A stretch of 64,000 bases of DNA from the NCBI GenBank assembly GCA_001464665.1, contig LNDP01000023.1, positions 532,157 through 596,156 of the forward strand. The letters run 5' to 3'. The position numbers and the translations under genes were made by a program. Positions within the stretch are counted from its first letter, which is position 1, and each line of letters starts with the position of its first letter. The notes beneath the pieces were generated by a model. The model did not search any database. It worked only from the letters and a program-made list of their open reading frames with translations, and was not told the origin of the DNA. This DNA is from Acidobacteria bacterium Ga0074141. Lineage in GTDB: Bacteria; Acidobacteriota; Blastocatellia; Pyrinomonadales; Pyrinomonadaceae. Below are positions 26,661 through 36,031 of the stretch, one piece after another.

Positions 26661-26699
26661 ACTTTCCATCCGCACGGTGTAACGTTGTAGCTTGGTCTT

Positions 26700-27041
26700 A
26701 TGAGTAACGAGTTTGAAGCAAAGCCCGAGTTCGAGTTTGACGAAGAGTTCGACGAAGAGTTTGAAGAAGCACTTGAGGCGTTCGATGAGTTTGAGCTCGT
26801 CAATGACGATGTGACGCTTCGCACGGCTGTGATGCAGAAAGAGAATATGATCGCTCTTTTGTGCATCAAGAGCGCTCCCGTCGGGGCCGCGATCTGCCGC
26901 GTCGATCCGCGTGAGGCTTTGCCGGCCGTCCAGATCTATGACGACCCAAAGGCTGCCCTGCACTGGTTCTCAAAGAGCCTCAGGACGAGCAGGGTCAATG
27001 GCTGGCAACTTGTTTACGATGGCCTCCCGCTTCAGGGATGA
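26700..27041 (+). CDS. Hypothetical protein with acidic Phe/Glu-repeat N-terminus
   Basis: A 113-residue protein lying between birA and coaX. Residues 2-40 are a run of FE/FDE repeats (EFDEEFDEEFEEALEAFDEFE), strongly acidic and probably helical or disordered. The C-terminal 75 residues look folded (VTLRTAVMQKENMIALLCIKSAP ending in RVNGWQLVYDGLPLQG). The family was not recognised. The consistent strand and tight spacing argue for a real gene. An acidic amphipathic arm could bind a basic partner, but that is speculation. Confidence 0.6.
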   Translation: MSNEFEAKPEFEFDEEFDEEFEEALEAFDEFELVNDDVTLRTAVMQKENMIALLCIKSAPVGAAICRVDPREALPAVQIYDDPKAALHWFSKSLRTSRVNGWQLVYDGLPLQG

Positions 27042-27110
27042 TCTAATTTCAACTTTTCTTTCGCCAAACGGAGATCGGGATCTACTCCTGCTTTCCGTTT
27101 TTTTTCGCTT

Positions 27111-27884
27111 ATGCTTCTGGCAATTGATATCGGCAATTCAGCGATCAAGTTCGGCATTTACGAACCGGGCAACACTCTCGACCGCTTTTCGGTCGCCACC
27201 TGGCGCGACTATGAACCCGAGGAGCTTTTCTTTGATCGACTGCGTTTTGTAGCTCAAAAGTTCGTCCGAGTGGACCACGTCATCGCCGCGTCCGTCGTCC
27301 CGGAGGTCAATGCAACGCTGACCCGGGCGACCCGCGAACTTTTCAAAGTAACTCCCGTCTTTGTCGATGAAAAGACCGACTTCGGCTTTGTCATTAAATA
27401 CTCGCCGCCTTCGCACGTGGGCGCAGACCGCTTGGTTTCCGCCTACGCTGCGGTCGAGAAGTACAAGGCACCCGTCATCATCTGTAGCTTTGGCACGGCG
27501 ACTGTGGTCGATGCTGTGAATTCGAAGCTCGAGTTCATTGGCGGCATCATCGCTCCGGGGCTCGGGATCATGGCCGACGGCCTGCATTCAAAGACCTCGT
27601 TGCTGCCAAAAGTTACCATCGCCCGGCCCGAAGCTTTGATCGGCCAAACGACCTACGACGCTATTCTTTCAGGTGTTTATAACGGCACGGTCGCGCTTGC
27701 CGAGGGGCTTATCGCTCGCGTATCGAAAGAGATGATGGCGGAAGACCCCGGCCATCGGCCAAAGGTCGTCGCGACCGGCGGCTTCAGCCGCGTGCTTGCA
27801 GCGGACCTTCCATCGGTCGATGCCTTTGAGGACGACATGGTGCTCGAAGGCCTTCGGTCGATCGCCGCGAAAACCCTCAAATGA
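27111..27884 (+). CDS. coaX: Type III pantothenate kinase
   Basis: CoaX phosphorylates pantothenate in the first step of coenzyme A synthesis; unlike CoaA it is not inhibited by CoA and needs a monovalent cation. The ASKHA-fold motifs are clear: DIGNSAIKFG at the N-terminus, the pantothenate/metal region GADRLVSAYAAVEKY, FGTATVVDAV, GGIIAPGLGIMADGL and VVATGGFSRVLA. The length of 257 residues is normal. It often neighbours birA in bacteria, as here with one small gene between. It ends 10 bp from the convergent amidase gene without an obvious terminator. Confidence 0.95.
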   Translation: MLLAIDIGNSAIKFGIYEPGNTLDRFSVATWRDYEPEELFFDRLRFVAQKFVRVDHVIAASVVPEVNATLTRATRELFKVTPVFVDEKTDFGFVIKYSPPSHVGADRLVSAYAAVEKYKAPVIICSFGTATVVDAVNSKLEFIGGIIAPGLGIMADGLHSKTSLLPKVTIARPEALIGQTTYDAILSGVYNGTVALAEGLIARVSKEMMAEDPGHRPKVVATGGFSRVLAADLPSVDAFEDDMVLEGLRSIAAKTLK

Positions 27885-27894
27885 TCAGCACGTC

Positions 27895-29487
27895 TTAAGC
27901 GAACGTCGGCATAAGCTTCGGCTGCCTTCGGGCCTTTGACGCCTGTTCGAAAGCATAGGCGATGCCGATAAGCTTCGCCTCGGTGAACGCCTTCCCGAAA
28001 AACGAGATCCCGAGCGGCAGTTCCTTCGAAAACGCGGCAGGAACCGTGATGTTCGGATATCCCGCAACCGCCGCCAGCGACGAACTCGAAATATACCCCG
28101 AACCGCAGTCGCCATTTACCGTGTCTATCATCCACGTCGGCGCGTTCGAAGGGCCGATGATCGCGTCGAGCTTATCGCGATCCATCACAAGATCGATGCC
28201 CTCAGCCTGCGTCAGACGTTTGGCCGTTTCCAATGCTTCGATATATGCCTCGTCGCTTAGCGGGCCCTTCGCCGCGGCGGATTCAAAGATGCTCTGGCCA
28301 AAATAAGGCATCTCGCGCTTCTCGTTGTCCTTATTGAACTGCATCAGATCTTTGAGCGTCTTGTGATCGCCACCTCGCTCGGTAAGATATTTTTCAAGGT
28401 CGGCCTTGAATTCATAAAGCAAAACCTCGAACTCCGCCGCTCCAAACTTGCCAAGCGAATCGAAGGTCACATCCACCATCACGGCACCGGCTTTTTTCAT
28501 CACGTCGATCGACGCATTGAGCATATCGTCAACGTCCTTTCGCCGGCCGAAATAGCTCCGGATAATGCCGATCCGCGCGCCTTTTAGCGCACCGGCATCG
28601 AGGAACTTCGTGTAATCGATCGGCTCTATTTCCTCGCGGCCCGCCATTGCTTCATCCGCGTCGTCAAAACCGCAGATCGCCGTCAGCACTGCCGCCGCAT
28701 CGGCCACGCTGCGGGTCATCGGCCCGGCCGTATCCTGCGAATGAGCGATCGGGATGATGCCGCTTCTTGAGACAAGTCCGATGGTCGGTTTAAGCCCGAC
28801 AATGCCGCAGATAGACGCCGGGCAGACGATCGAGCCATCCGTCTCGGTACCGATAGCGATGGCCGCCAGATTCGCGGAAATGGCAGCCCCCGAGCCCGAC
28901 GACGAACCGCACGGATTGCGGTCCAGGATGTAGGGATTGCTCGTCTGCCCGCCGCGGCCGCTCCAGCCGCTGATCGAGTCGTTATCGCGGAAATTGGCCC
29001 ATTCGCTCAGGTTCGTTTTACCGAGAATGACCGCACCCGCTGCTCGCAGCCGTGCCGCGATAAATGCATCTTTCTTAGGCGTCGGTGCATTGAGCAGCGC
29101 TAGGCTGCCGGCGGTCGTTTTCATCTTGTCGGCAGTGTCGATGTTGTCCTTGAGCACGAGCGGTACGCCGTGGAGCGGCCCGCGGACCTTGCCGCTTTTT
29201 CGCTCGCGGTCCATTTGATCGGCGATCTGCAGAGCGTCAGGGTTAAGCTCGATCATCGAGTTGACCTGCTTATCAACGGTCGCAACGCGGCGAAGATACG
29301 CCTGCACAAGCTGCCGCGAGGTCAATTCCCCGGACCGCATCGCTTCCTGTATCCCGGTAACGGTCGCTTCCTCAAGCCGAAAGCCCTGCCGAGCGGCAAA
29401 TACGCTCGGCGCACCGCCCGCGGCAATTGCCGCTCCAAATCCGGCAGTTATTGCGGTTCCCAAAAACTCACGACGATCAATGCCCAT
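27895..29487 (-). CDS. Amidase (amidase-signature family), Tat-exported
   Basis: The 530-residue protein begins with a twin-arginine signal (DRREFLGTAITAGFGAAIAAG), so it should be folded and exported through Tat. The amidase-signature Ser-cisSer-Lys triad is visible: Lys in PLVLKDNIDT, and the serines in the Gly/Ser-rich loop GSSSGSGAAISANL with TETDGSIVCPA. It is closer to broad-range amidases than to GatA, which is cytoplasmic and lacks a signal. The substrate is unknown. It begins 3 bp after the stop of the upstream MBL-fold gene, so the two are probably one operon. Confidence 0.9.
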   Translation of the reverse strand: MGIDRREFLGTAITAGFGAAIAAGGAPSVFAARQGFRLEEATVTGIQEAMRSGELTSRQLVQAYLRRVATVDKQVNSMIELNPDALQIADQMDRERKSGKVRGPLHGVPLVLKDNIDTADKMKTTAGSLALLNAPTPKKDAFIAARLRAAGAVILGKTNLSEWANFRDNDSISGWSGRGGQTSNPYILDRNPCGSSSGSGAAISANLAAIAIGTETDGSIVCPASICGIVGLKPTIGLVSRSGIIPIAHSQDTAGPMTRSVADAAAVLTAICGFDDADEAMAGREEIEPIDYTKFLDAGALKGARIGIIRSYFGRRKDVDDMLNASIDVMKKAGAVMVDVTFDSLGKFGAAEFEVLLYEFKADLEKYLTERGGDHKTLKDLMQFNKDNEKREMPYFGQSIFESAAAKGPLSDEAYIEALETAKRLTQAEGIDLVMDRDKLDAIIGPSNAPTWMIDTVNGDCGSGYISSSSLAAVAGYPNITVPAAFSKELPLGISFFGKAFTEAKLIGIAYAFEQASKARRQPKLMPTFA

Positions 29488-29489
29488 TC

Positions 29490-30611
29490 TTATTTGTTCT
29501 CCTCACCGGTTTCCGGCTTTGTGATCTCGATATACTCGTTAATTGCAAGCACCTTCAGCTTGTCGGTGATTCTCGCCTTTTCCGCTTCGGCGGTCAATTG
29601 ACGAAGCGGCATCCCCGCCGATTCGTCCGAGAGGTCAAAGGTACCGTAATGCATCGGCACCAGCCACTTTGCACCGATATCGCCAAACGCCTTGACCGCG
29701 TCGGCCGGGTTCGTGTGGTTCGCCTCCATGAACCATCGCGGTTCGTAGGCTCCGATCGGCATCAGAAAATAGTCGATCCCGGGGAAGATCTCGCCCGTTT
29801 CGCGATAGTGCCGGCCGTAGCCGCTATCGCCGCCGTGATAGATCGAGGCCGAACGGCTCTTGACGACGTAGCCACCCCAAAGCCGCCGGTTGGTATCAAA
29901 AAGCCCGCGGCGCGACCAATGCCGCACCGGCAAGAAATAGACTTCGACCGCGTCGTCACCGAGCTCAAAACGCTGGAACCAGCCCGCGACCGCGATCTTG
30001 TTCGTCGGCTTTATCCACCCACGAAGCATCTCTTCGCTGCCCATTCCGGCGATGAACGTCGCCGCAGGGAACTTTTCGGCGATGGCCCGAAGCGTGGTTT
30101 CGTCCGTGTGGTCGCGATGGTCGTGTGAGAGCAAAACGTAGTCGACCCGCCTGATCTTTTCGAGCGGCGACGGCACTTCGACCCACCGCTCGACCAGCGG
30201 CGGCGAGCCGAAGATCGGATCGACCAAGATACCGCGGCCCTCAAGCCGAATGTAGAACGATGCGTGGCCGAGCCAAAGAATGCCATCCTCATCTCTAGCC
30301 AAAAACGCCGAAGGATCGCGGACCTCCGGGCGAAATGTGTCGCGTTCGCGCTCGGCCTCAAACTCGTTCGAGCTCAATTGCCATTTCAGAAGCTCACGCG
30401 TCTTCGGCAGAAAGACGAACTCGTCGTTCATGAACCGCCCGCGTTGATCGACCGGCGTTCCCGGCCATTCGGGCCGAACCGTCTCTAGCCCCGGAACTGA
30501 AACACGATCCGTCAGAACCGCGACATCGGAATCGCTCCAAAAGGCCGTCCCGATCAAAACGACCAATGCTAAGAGCAAAACCCCGCCAATGCGAACCACC
30601 CACTTTTTCAT
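29490..30611 (-). CDS. MBL-fold metallo-hydrolase, NAPE-PLD/UlaG-like
   Basis: The 373-residue protein has an N-terminal membrane anchor (about residues 5-27) and a metallo-beta-lactamase core. Metal ligands are seen in LLSHDHRDHTD (HxHxDH) and GGDSGYG; the TFIAGMGSEEMLRGW loop and YEPRWFMEANHTNPADAV match the NAPE-hydrolysing phospholipase D/UlaG-like branch. It probably faces the periplasm and may act on a phosphodiester lipid or a lactone; the substrate is not established. The conserved first domain (LPKTRELLKW...DGILWLGHASFYIRLEG) is typical of the branch. Confidence 0.87.
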   Translation of the reverse strand: MKKWVVRIGGVLLLALVVLIGTAFWSDSDVAVLTDRVSVPGLETVRPEWPGTPVDQRGRFMNDEFVFLPKTRELLKWQLSSNEFEAERERDTFRPEVRDPSAFLARDEDGILWLGHASFYIRLEGRGILVDPIFGSPPLVERWVEVPSPLEKIRRVDYVLLSHDHRDHTDETTLRAIAEKFPAATFIAGMGSEEMLRGWIKPTNKIAVAGWFQRFELGDDAVEVYFLPVRHWSRRGLFDTNRRLWGGYVVKSRSASIYHGGDSGYGRHYRETGEIFPGIDYFLMPIGAYEPRWFMEANHTNPADAVKAFGDIGAKWLVPMHYGTFDLSDESAGMPLRQLTAEAEKARITDKLKVLAINEYIEITKPETGEENK

Positions 30612-30698
30612 TACTTAAACTATACGAACCGCAGGCCCATCGCTCCAAACGCGGGTCGCGGTGCAGAAACGCGAACCATCTGTGCGATAATCCCAAAA

Positions 30699-32534
30699 AT
30701 GAACGGTCGGCCCGCTGATATCCTTCCCAACAAACTGATCTCCGCACTCCGCGGATACGACCTGCTGCCCGCGATCGTCTTTTTGCCGACGCGCCGCAAA
30801 TGCGACGAATCCGCTTCGGAGGTCGCCGCCGACCGCTCGCAGCGATCTGACCCTGAAAAATACGAGAAGCGGAAAGCTCTCTTCGAGGCCTTTGCCGAGA
30901 TGCACCCCGAGGTCCTCAAGCACAAGCACGCGAAGATATTGGTCCAACAAGGCGTCGCCTCGCACCACGCCGGGCATATTCCGGCCTGGAAACTCCTGGT
31001 CGAAAAGATGATGTCCGGCGGATTGCTCAACGCGATCTTTGCGACATCGACCGTCGCCGCCGGCGTCGATTTTCCGGCCCGCACGGTCGTCGTCAGCAAT
31101 GCCGACACCCGCGGAAATGACGGCTGGCGGCCGTTCTCGGCAAACGAACTTCAGCAGATGACCGGCCGTGCCGGCAGACGCGGAAAGGACAACGTCGGCT
31201 TCGTCGTCCTCGCACCGGGCCAATTTCAAAACCCGCGAAAGATCGCCGAGCTTTTGAAGTCGCCGCCCGATGCACTCGAAAGCAAATTCAAGGCGACCTA
31301 CACGACGCTGCTGAATCTGCTCGACGCCTTCAGCGGCTTCGGTCCGATCCGCGACATCGCCCAAAAGAGCTTCGCCTTTCAAAAGACCGGCCACCGAATC
31401 GAGCGACTCCGGCAAAAGAATGATGATATCGAGGAAGTGCTGACGGAAAAGGCAGCGAAGCTGGGCTTGAGCTTTAACGACGTCCGCGGCTTTGAGCGGC
31501 TGGTCAGCACTCGGGAACGGCTGCAGCATCGGCTCCCCGAAACCCGAGCGGAACTTCGGATGGAATGGCTGCGGCAAAGCGTTTTGCCCGGCCGCATCGT
31601 TACGCAGGGCCGTTCGGGCAAGCGTTACTTTATTGTCACGAGCGCATTCGGCGATTCGGTTTCCGCGATGCGGGACGACGGCTCCGGCCGAACGTTTTCG
31701 CTCGCACGGATCAACCGCGTCTTTGAGAATATCTACCGATTGAATGAGAACGCCGTCGAAAGAGCGTTCCTTGAAACGCTCGAGGGCAAGAATCCGCCGC
31801 TCGAAGAGCCAAAGCCGTCCATCGCTCGCGGAAACCTCGACTCCGCGGAGATCATCACCAAGAGCCTCGAGGATTTTACGAAAGACGAACCAACGGCCGA
31901 ATTCCTTTGGCTTTCGGTCAAGGAAGCTGCGGAGTTCGAAGAGAATCGCAAAGACATCGAGCGGCTCGTCGGCCGCATCTGGTCGCCCTTCGAGAATCGT
32001 GCCCACGTGCTCGACCGCTTCGCTTTCATCGACTTTTCGAAAGAACGCGTCACGGACGACGGCCGCTGGCTGGCCGACCTTCGCATCGACCGGCCTCTGC
32101 TGATCGGCGAGGCGATACGTGACGGCGTTTTTGATGGCATCTCGCCGGCCGCGTGTGCCGGGCTTGTCGCCTCGATCGCCGCTGACGCTGACCGCAGCTT
32201 TGGCGACCTGAACCCTACGACCGAACTTCTCGACGCCGCAAACGCCTTTTTCGATGTGCTGCACCGCGTCGGTAACGTCGAATGGGAATACGGCATCGAG
32301 CCGACCGAAGACATTAATTATTCCGCCGCAGCCGCAGCCGAATTCTGGGCACGCGGCCGGGCCTGGGACGAACTCGTCGCCCGAACAAAGGCCGAAGAAG
32401 GCGATCTTTTCCGCCTGCTTTCCCGCACCGGTGAGGCCCTGATGCAGATCGCCGAACTCCGCGAAGCCAATCCCGCCGCCGCCCGAACCGCCCGCGAAGC
32501 CGCCGACTTCATCCTCCGCGACCCGATACGCTAA
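30699..32534 (+). CDS. Ski2-like helicase C-terminal half (RecA2 only)
   Basis: The 611-residue protein starts MNGRPADIL and at once enters the second RecA domain: motif IV AIVFLPTRRKCDE, motif V ATSTVAAGVDFPA and motif VI QQMTGRAGRRGKDNVG, with QGVASHHAGHIP before motif V. About 400 residues of winged-helix and helical extension follow (FKATYTTLLNLLDAF), as in HelY/Mtr4-type proteins. The first RecA domain with Walker A and DExH box is absent, and only 87 bp separate it from the divergent neighbour, so nothing upstream can supply it. ATPase activity on its own is unlikely. Confidence 0.85.
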   Translation: MNGRPADILPNKLISALRGYDLLPAIVFLPTRRKCDESASEVAADRSQRSDPEKYEKRKALFEAFAEMHPEVLKHKHAKILVQQGVASHHAGHIPAWKLLVEKMMSGGLLNAIFATSTVAAGVDFPARTVVVSNADTRGNDGWRPFSANELQQMTGRAGRRGKDNVGFVVLAPGQFQNPRKIAELLKSPPDALESKFKATYTTLLNLLDAFSGFGPIRDIAQKSFAFQKTGHRIERLRQKNDDIEEVLTEKAAKLGLSFNDVRGFERLVSTRERLQHRLPETRAELRMEWLRQSVLPGRIVTQGRSGKRYFIVTSAFGDSVSAMRDDGSGRTFSLARINRVFENIYRLNENAVERAFLETLEGKNPPLEEPKPSIARGNLDSAEIITKSLEDFTKDEPTAEFLWLSVKEAAEFEENRKDIERLVGRIWSPFENRAHVLDRFAFIDFSKERVTDDGRWLADLRIDRPLLIGEAIRDGVFDGISPAACAGLVASIAADADRSFGDLNPTTELLDAANAFFDVLHRVGNVEWEYGIEPTEDINYSAAAAAEFWARGRAWDELVARTKAEEGDLFRLLSRTGEALMQIAELREANPAAARTAREAADFILRDPIR

Positions 32535-32587
32535 GCAGTAGGTCGTTTTTCCGCCGCCAAAATGCTAGTCTTTGAGGTTTGGCGGTA

Positions 32588-33865
32588 ATGAAGGAAAACA
32601 TAAGGGAAACGCGGCTGGCCAACGGGCTTACGGTCTTGACCGACCGGATGGAAGGTGTGCGTTCGGCGACGCTCGGCTTCTTTTTCCGCGTCGGCTCGCG
32701 AAACGAACCGACCGAACTGAACGGCATTTCGCACTTCATTGAGCACGCAGTTTTCAAAGGAACCTCGCGGCGATCGGCGATCGAGATCGCCCGCGAGCAA
32801 GACCGGCTTGGCGGCAATCTTGACGCCTTCACGACCCACGAGGAGACCGGATTCGCGATCAAGGTCATCGACGAACAGCTTCCGGCCGCCTTCGGCCTTA
32901 TCGCCGAAATGCTGACCGATCCCCGCTTTGATGAAGCAGATCTTGAGAGCGAGCAGCGCGTCATCATCGAGGAAATGAAGATGATCGACGACTCGCCCGA
33001 GGAATATCTCGGCGATATTTTCCATCGCGAATTCTTTCCCGGCCATCAGCTCGGGCTCTCCATTGCCGGCACTCCCGAGACCGTCAGGAGCTTTGGGCGA
33101 GAGGTCACGCTAAACTACCACGCGGCCGCATTCGCTCCGCAAAATCTTGTTATTGCCGCGGCCGGCAACATCGAACACGACGCGGTCGCCGAACTTGCCG
33201 CACGTCTCGAGTTTCGCACGCCGAACGGCATTACTCCGCAGTTCACGCCGATGGCTGCCCCGGCCGTCGCTGCCCCGCTCGTCATCGAATACAAACCGGA
33301 GCTCGAGCAGGCCCACCTCATAATGGCAACGCCATTTATCGGTGCCCGCGACGAACGAAGGTATGCTGCCGAGCTTCTCGCCAATGCCATCGGCGGCGGA
33401 ACCTCGAGCCGGCTCTGGCAAAAGGTCCGCGAAGAACGCGGGCTCGCCTATAGTGTTGGTGCATCGGCACTGCTTTTTAGCGACTGCGGGATGTTTATGG
33501 TTTCGGCCGCGACCTCGCCGGAACAGGTGGAAGAGGTCGTCGATATCGTGCTCGATGAGATGCGCTCGATCGTCCGCAACGGCGTCACGGCCGATGAGAT
33601 CCAATTGATGAAAGATCAAACCCGTGCGTCGATCCTGCTCGGGCTTGAGGACTCGGCCGGCCGGGCCGGAACGCTCGCCAGCATGGAGCTGCTCCACGGA
33701 CACCAGATCGCGGTCGAAGAAACACTTGCAAAGGTAGACGCGGTCACCGAGGAAGCGGTCGCGGAACTAGCGGAGGAGTTTTTCCGTTCCGAACACATCG
33801 CATTCGGAGCCATCGGAGACCTCGACCCTACCGCCGTCACCCGCGACCGCCTTTCGGTTGCTTAA
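32588..33865 (+). CDS. M16 family zinc peptidase (processing-peptidase type)
   Basis: M16 peptidases of this size act as dimers with a catalytic chamber. The inverted zinc motif is HFIEH (HxxEH) near residue 48, with the distal Glu in VIIEEMKMIDDSPEEYL. The C-terminal half has the usual second M16 lobe (GGTSSRLWQKVREERGLAYSVGA). Length (425 residues) is standard. The start at 32588 gives MKENIRETRLANGLTVL; an in-frame TTG lies three codons earlier. Four bases overlap the convergent downstream gene. Confidence 0.92.
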   Translation: MKENIRETRLANGLTVLTDRMEGVRSATLGFFFRVGSRNEPTELNGISHFIEHAVFKGTSRRSAIEIAREQDRLGGNLDAFTTHEETGFAIKVIDEQLPAAFGLIAEMLTDPRFDEADLESEQRVIIEEMKMIDDSPEEYLGDIFHREFFPGHQLGLSIAGTPETVRSFGREVTLNYHAAAFAPQNLVIAAAGNIEHDAVAELAARLEFRTPNGITPQFTPMAAPAVAAPLVIEYKPELEQAHLIMATPFIGARDERRYAAELLANAIGGGTSSRLWQKVREERGLAYSVGASALLFSDCGMFMVSAATSPEQVEEVVDIVLDEMRSIVRNGVTADEIQLMKDQTRASILLGLEDSAGRAGTLASMELLHGHQIAVEETLAKVDAVTEEAVAELAEEFFRSEHIAFGAIGDLDPTAVTRDRLSVA

Positions 33866-35205
33866 CTGCCGCTCTTCGCTTTTGAAACCGTAACTTTGAA
33901 TTGAATATTCTCGGCTCGCGACTTCGCCGCATTCTGGCTGACGATGACCTCGTATTCTCCGCCCTCAGCAAGGACCTCGTCGAAGACCGTTCCGCCCGGT
34001 GCACCGTCGGTCGAGCCATCCGGCCGGCGAACGATGCCGACCATGATCGGGCCTTCCTCGCCGCTCCATTCGCTCGTTTCTATCTTTACCGTAACCCTGT
34101 CACCCGCCGCACCGACGAACGAATACCGCTTGCGGTCGTCAAAGGATTTGAGCGTGCCGGACACAACGGCCGCCATCATCGCTCCTTCCAAGTCGATCCG
34201 CTTTACCGGAAGTATGGCGTCGCGATATTCGTTGTCCGCTCCGCTTTGGGCATCCGTCACAGCATTTTTGCCGCTTGATTCGAACTTGATCCGCTCGAAG
34301 CCCTTGAGCCCACGGACGATGATCCGCCCGTTGCTCGGGTCCTTGACGGCAACCGCAAATGGAACGCCATCGGCCAATCTCCATTCGACGCGGCCGACCG
34401 CCTTTAGCTTATCGAGCCCGAAGCTCAGGACCGGCTCTTCCCAATCGCGGGTCGCGTCGGCAACGTTGAGTTGATAGATCGTCGCGGCATCGAAGTAATG
34501 AACCTGAAATCCGCCGGGCCCTTTGCACAATGTCGAAACATGGCCGCCTTCCTCGCCGCCAACACTCGTGCAGCCCGTGGTCAGTTCGGTATAAACGCTC
34601 GTGAACTCCGGCGTGCGTTTACCCGTTTGAGCCGCTGCGGAACCATCGATGTCGATCGTGAAGATATACGCATCTGCCGAATACTTGTCGGTTCTCGAGG
34701 CCCCTTGGGCATAAACGCCGCCCATATCGTCCTTGCCGAGAATTCGCATCTCGATCCCTGCCGGTTGGTTTGTGAGGGTCACATACTCGCGGGACTCGAT
34801 CTCACTTCTGATGATCTGTTTTACCTTGCCGTAGATCTTTTCAGCATCGGCGATCCGCATTTCCGGGTGAACGCCGGCGGCCGTCCGAAAGCTTTTGTCC
34901 CAGACCATTATGTACTCGACCTTTGCCGTGTCGTTGATCTTGGCGTCGCGGTCTTCTTCACCGGCGAAGAGTGTCATCACGGTCTCTTCTCCGCTTTTCA
35001 CGGCGATCAGTGCAATGCCCTCGCCATCGCTTGACCGCTCAAGCTTCATCGGAGCGACCGCCTTCCGTACCTCGGCGACCGTCATCCCGATCTTGACCGC
35101 TCCCGCACTATTTCCCGTGATCCCCGCAGACTGTGCCGCCGCCGCAAAAATATTCACCGCTATCACCAAAATCACAAATACACCCGTTTGAACCGCTTTC
35201 ATCAC
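33862..35205 (-). CDS. Hypothetical exported protein
   Basis: The 447-residue protein has a signal peptide (VFVILVIAVNIFAAAAQS). Residues about 35-290 contain a repeated alpha-beta motif beginning VKIGMTVAEVRKAV, which recalls small periplasmic domains that sense solutes. The C-terminal 110 residues (RYSFVGAAGDRVTVKIETSEW...GGEYEVIVSQN) resemble a pre-peptidase C-terminal beta-sandwich. No enzyme motif was recognised. It converges on the M16 peptidase gene with a 4-bp overlap, so no room is left for a terminator between them. Confidence 0.72.
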   Translation of the reverse strand: MMKAVQTGVFVILVIAVNIFAAAAQSAGITGNSAGAVKIGMTVAEVRKAVAPMKLERSSDGEGIALIAVKSGEETVMTLFAGEEDRDAKINDTAKVEYIMVWDKSFRTAAGVHPEMRIADAEKIYGKVKQIIRSEIESREYVTLTNQPAGIEMRILGKDDMGGVYAQGASRTDKYSADAYIFTIDIDGSAAAQTGKRTPEFTSVYTELTTGCTSVGGEEGGHVSTLCKGPGGFQVHYFDAATIYQLNVADATRDWEEPVLSFGLDKLKAVGRVEWRLADGVPFAVAVKDPSNGRIIVRGLKGFERIKFESSGKNAVTDAQSGADNEYRDAILPVKRIDLEGAMMAAVVSGTLKSFDDRKRYSFVGAAGDRVTVKIETSEWSGEEGPIMVGIVRRPDGSTDGAPGGTVFDEVLAEGGEYEVIVSQNAAKSRAENIQFKVTVSKAKSGS

Positions 35206-35336
35206 ATCCTCCTTAATTGTCTCAATTGTCTTTAAGCCTTCCCGACCGCTCTCGCGCTCTTGCCTAACTGAACGGGGCAGCCCCGCGGGACTTGCATTCT
35301 ATCGCGAAAAGAGTAGATTTCCGCTGGAGGCTCGTG

Positions 35337-36005
35337 ATGAATACCCGCAAAATATTCTTGAACACGCTGATCGCATCTGTCGCATTAAGCGCCGTTCTCG
35401 GTATCGTCGTCGTCATTGCCGGGAGCTTCGGCGAGTTTGAGCTCCGCGTGCTGATGACGACCCTGACGGTAACGGCGACAAGCATTCTCGGGCTCGCCTG
35501 CGGGGCGTGTTACGAAGCAGGCCGCGGCCGCAAGCTTCCGCTTGCCGGCATCGTTCTCTCGGTCGTCTCCGCCTTCGCACTTTTTCTCATCATCTGGAAC
35601 GTACTTGATGACAACGAGACCTATATCAAAACGACGATGACGCTTGTGATCGGTGCCATCGTCGCGTCGCATCTATCTTTGCTTCGGCTCGCACGGCTCG
35701 ACCGCCGATTCGCCTGGAGCTATCCATTCGCCGCAGCCTGCGACGTCCTGCTAGCGGCGATCATACTTTACTTGATGTGGTTCGAACCCGAAGGCGACAG
35801 CGACCTCGTTTTCCGCACAATGGGCGTTCTATCTATACTCATCGCCGCCGTCACGGTTATAACGCCTGTCTTTCACCGCCTAAGCGCAGGCGAGGCGGAT
35901 ATCGAAAAGATCAATACGGAGATCAACGAACTGAAATTGAAGATAGAAGAACTCGAGAAGCGTAAAAGCGAAGCCCTCAACAAGCAGTCAGAACCGCCTG
36001 CGTGA
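35337..36005 (+). CDS. Membrane protein with C-terminal coiled-coil
   Basis: The 222-residue protein starts at MNTRKIFLN, preceded by CTGGAGG six bases upstream; an earlier in-frame ATG lacks such a site. Six hydrophobic helices span about residues 5-180 (including LNTLIASVALSAVLGIVVVIAGSF, SIVLSVVSAFALFLIIW-type and VLSILIAAVTVITPVF). The tail is a coiled-coil (IEKINTEINELKLKIEELEKRKSE). The last residues SEPPA and the TGA stop are written by a palindromic repeat element, so the frame has been cut or extended by that insertion. Function unknown. Confidence 0.75.
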   Translation: MNTRKIFLNTLIASVALSAVLGIVVVIAGSFGEFELRVLMTTLTVTATSILGLACGACYEAGRGRKLPLAGIVLSVVSAFALFLIIWNVLDDNETYIKTTMTLVIGAIVASHLSLLRLARLDRRFAWSYPFAAACDVLLAAIILYLMWFEPEGDSDLVFRTMGVLSILIAAVTVITPVFHRLSAGEADIEKINTEINELKLKIEELEKRKSEALNKQSEPPA

Positions 36006-36020
36006 GCGGGTGGCCAGTTC
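35987..36020. repeat. Type A palindromic element, copy 1 (ends the membrane-protein frame)
   Basis: The element reads GTCAGAACCGCC, a short loop TGCGTGA, then GCGGGTGGCCAGTTC; the arms GAACCGCC and GGTGGCCAGTTC fold back with one bulge. The loop contains the TGA stop of the gene ending at 36005. Confidence 0.8.
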
Positions 36021-36031
36021 CTCAGGCGCCG

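Noticed and set aside
30615-32264. Open frame of 549 codons on the minus strand opposite the helicase gene
   Set aside because: It is antisense to a gene with clear helicase motifs; its sequence is rich in Arg, Asp and Val as expected from a shadow frame, and has no recognisable domain.
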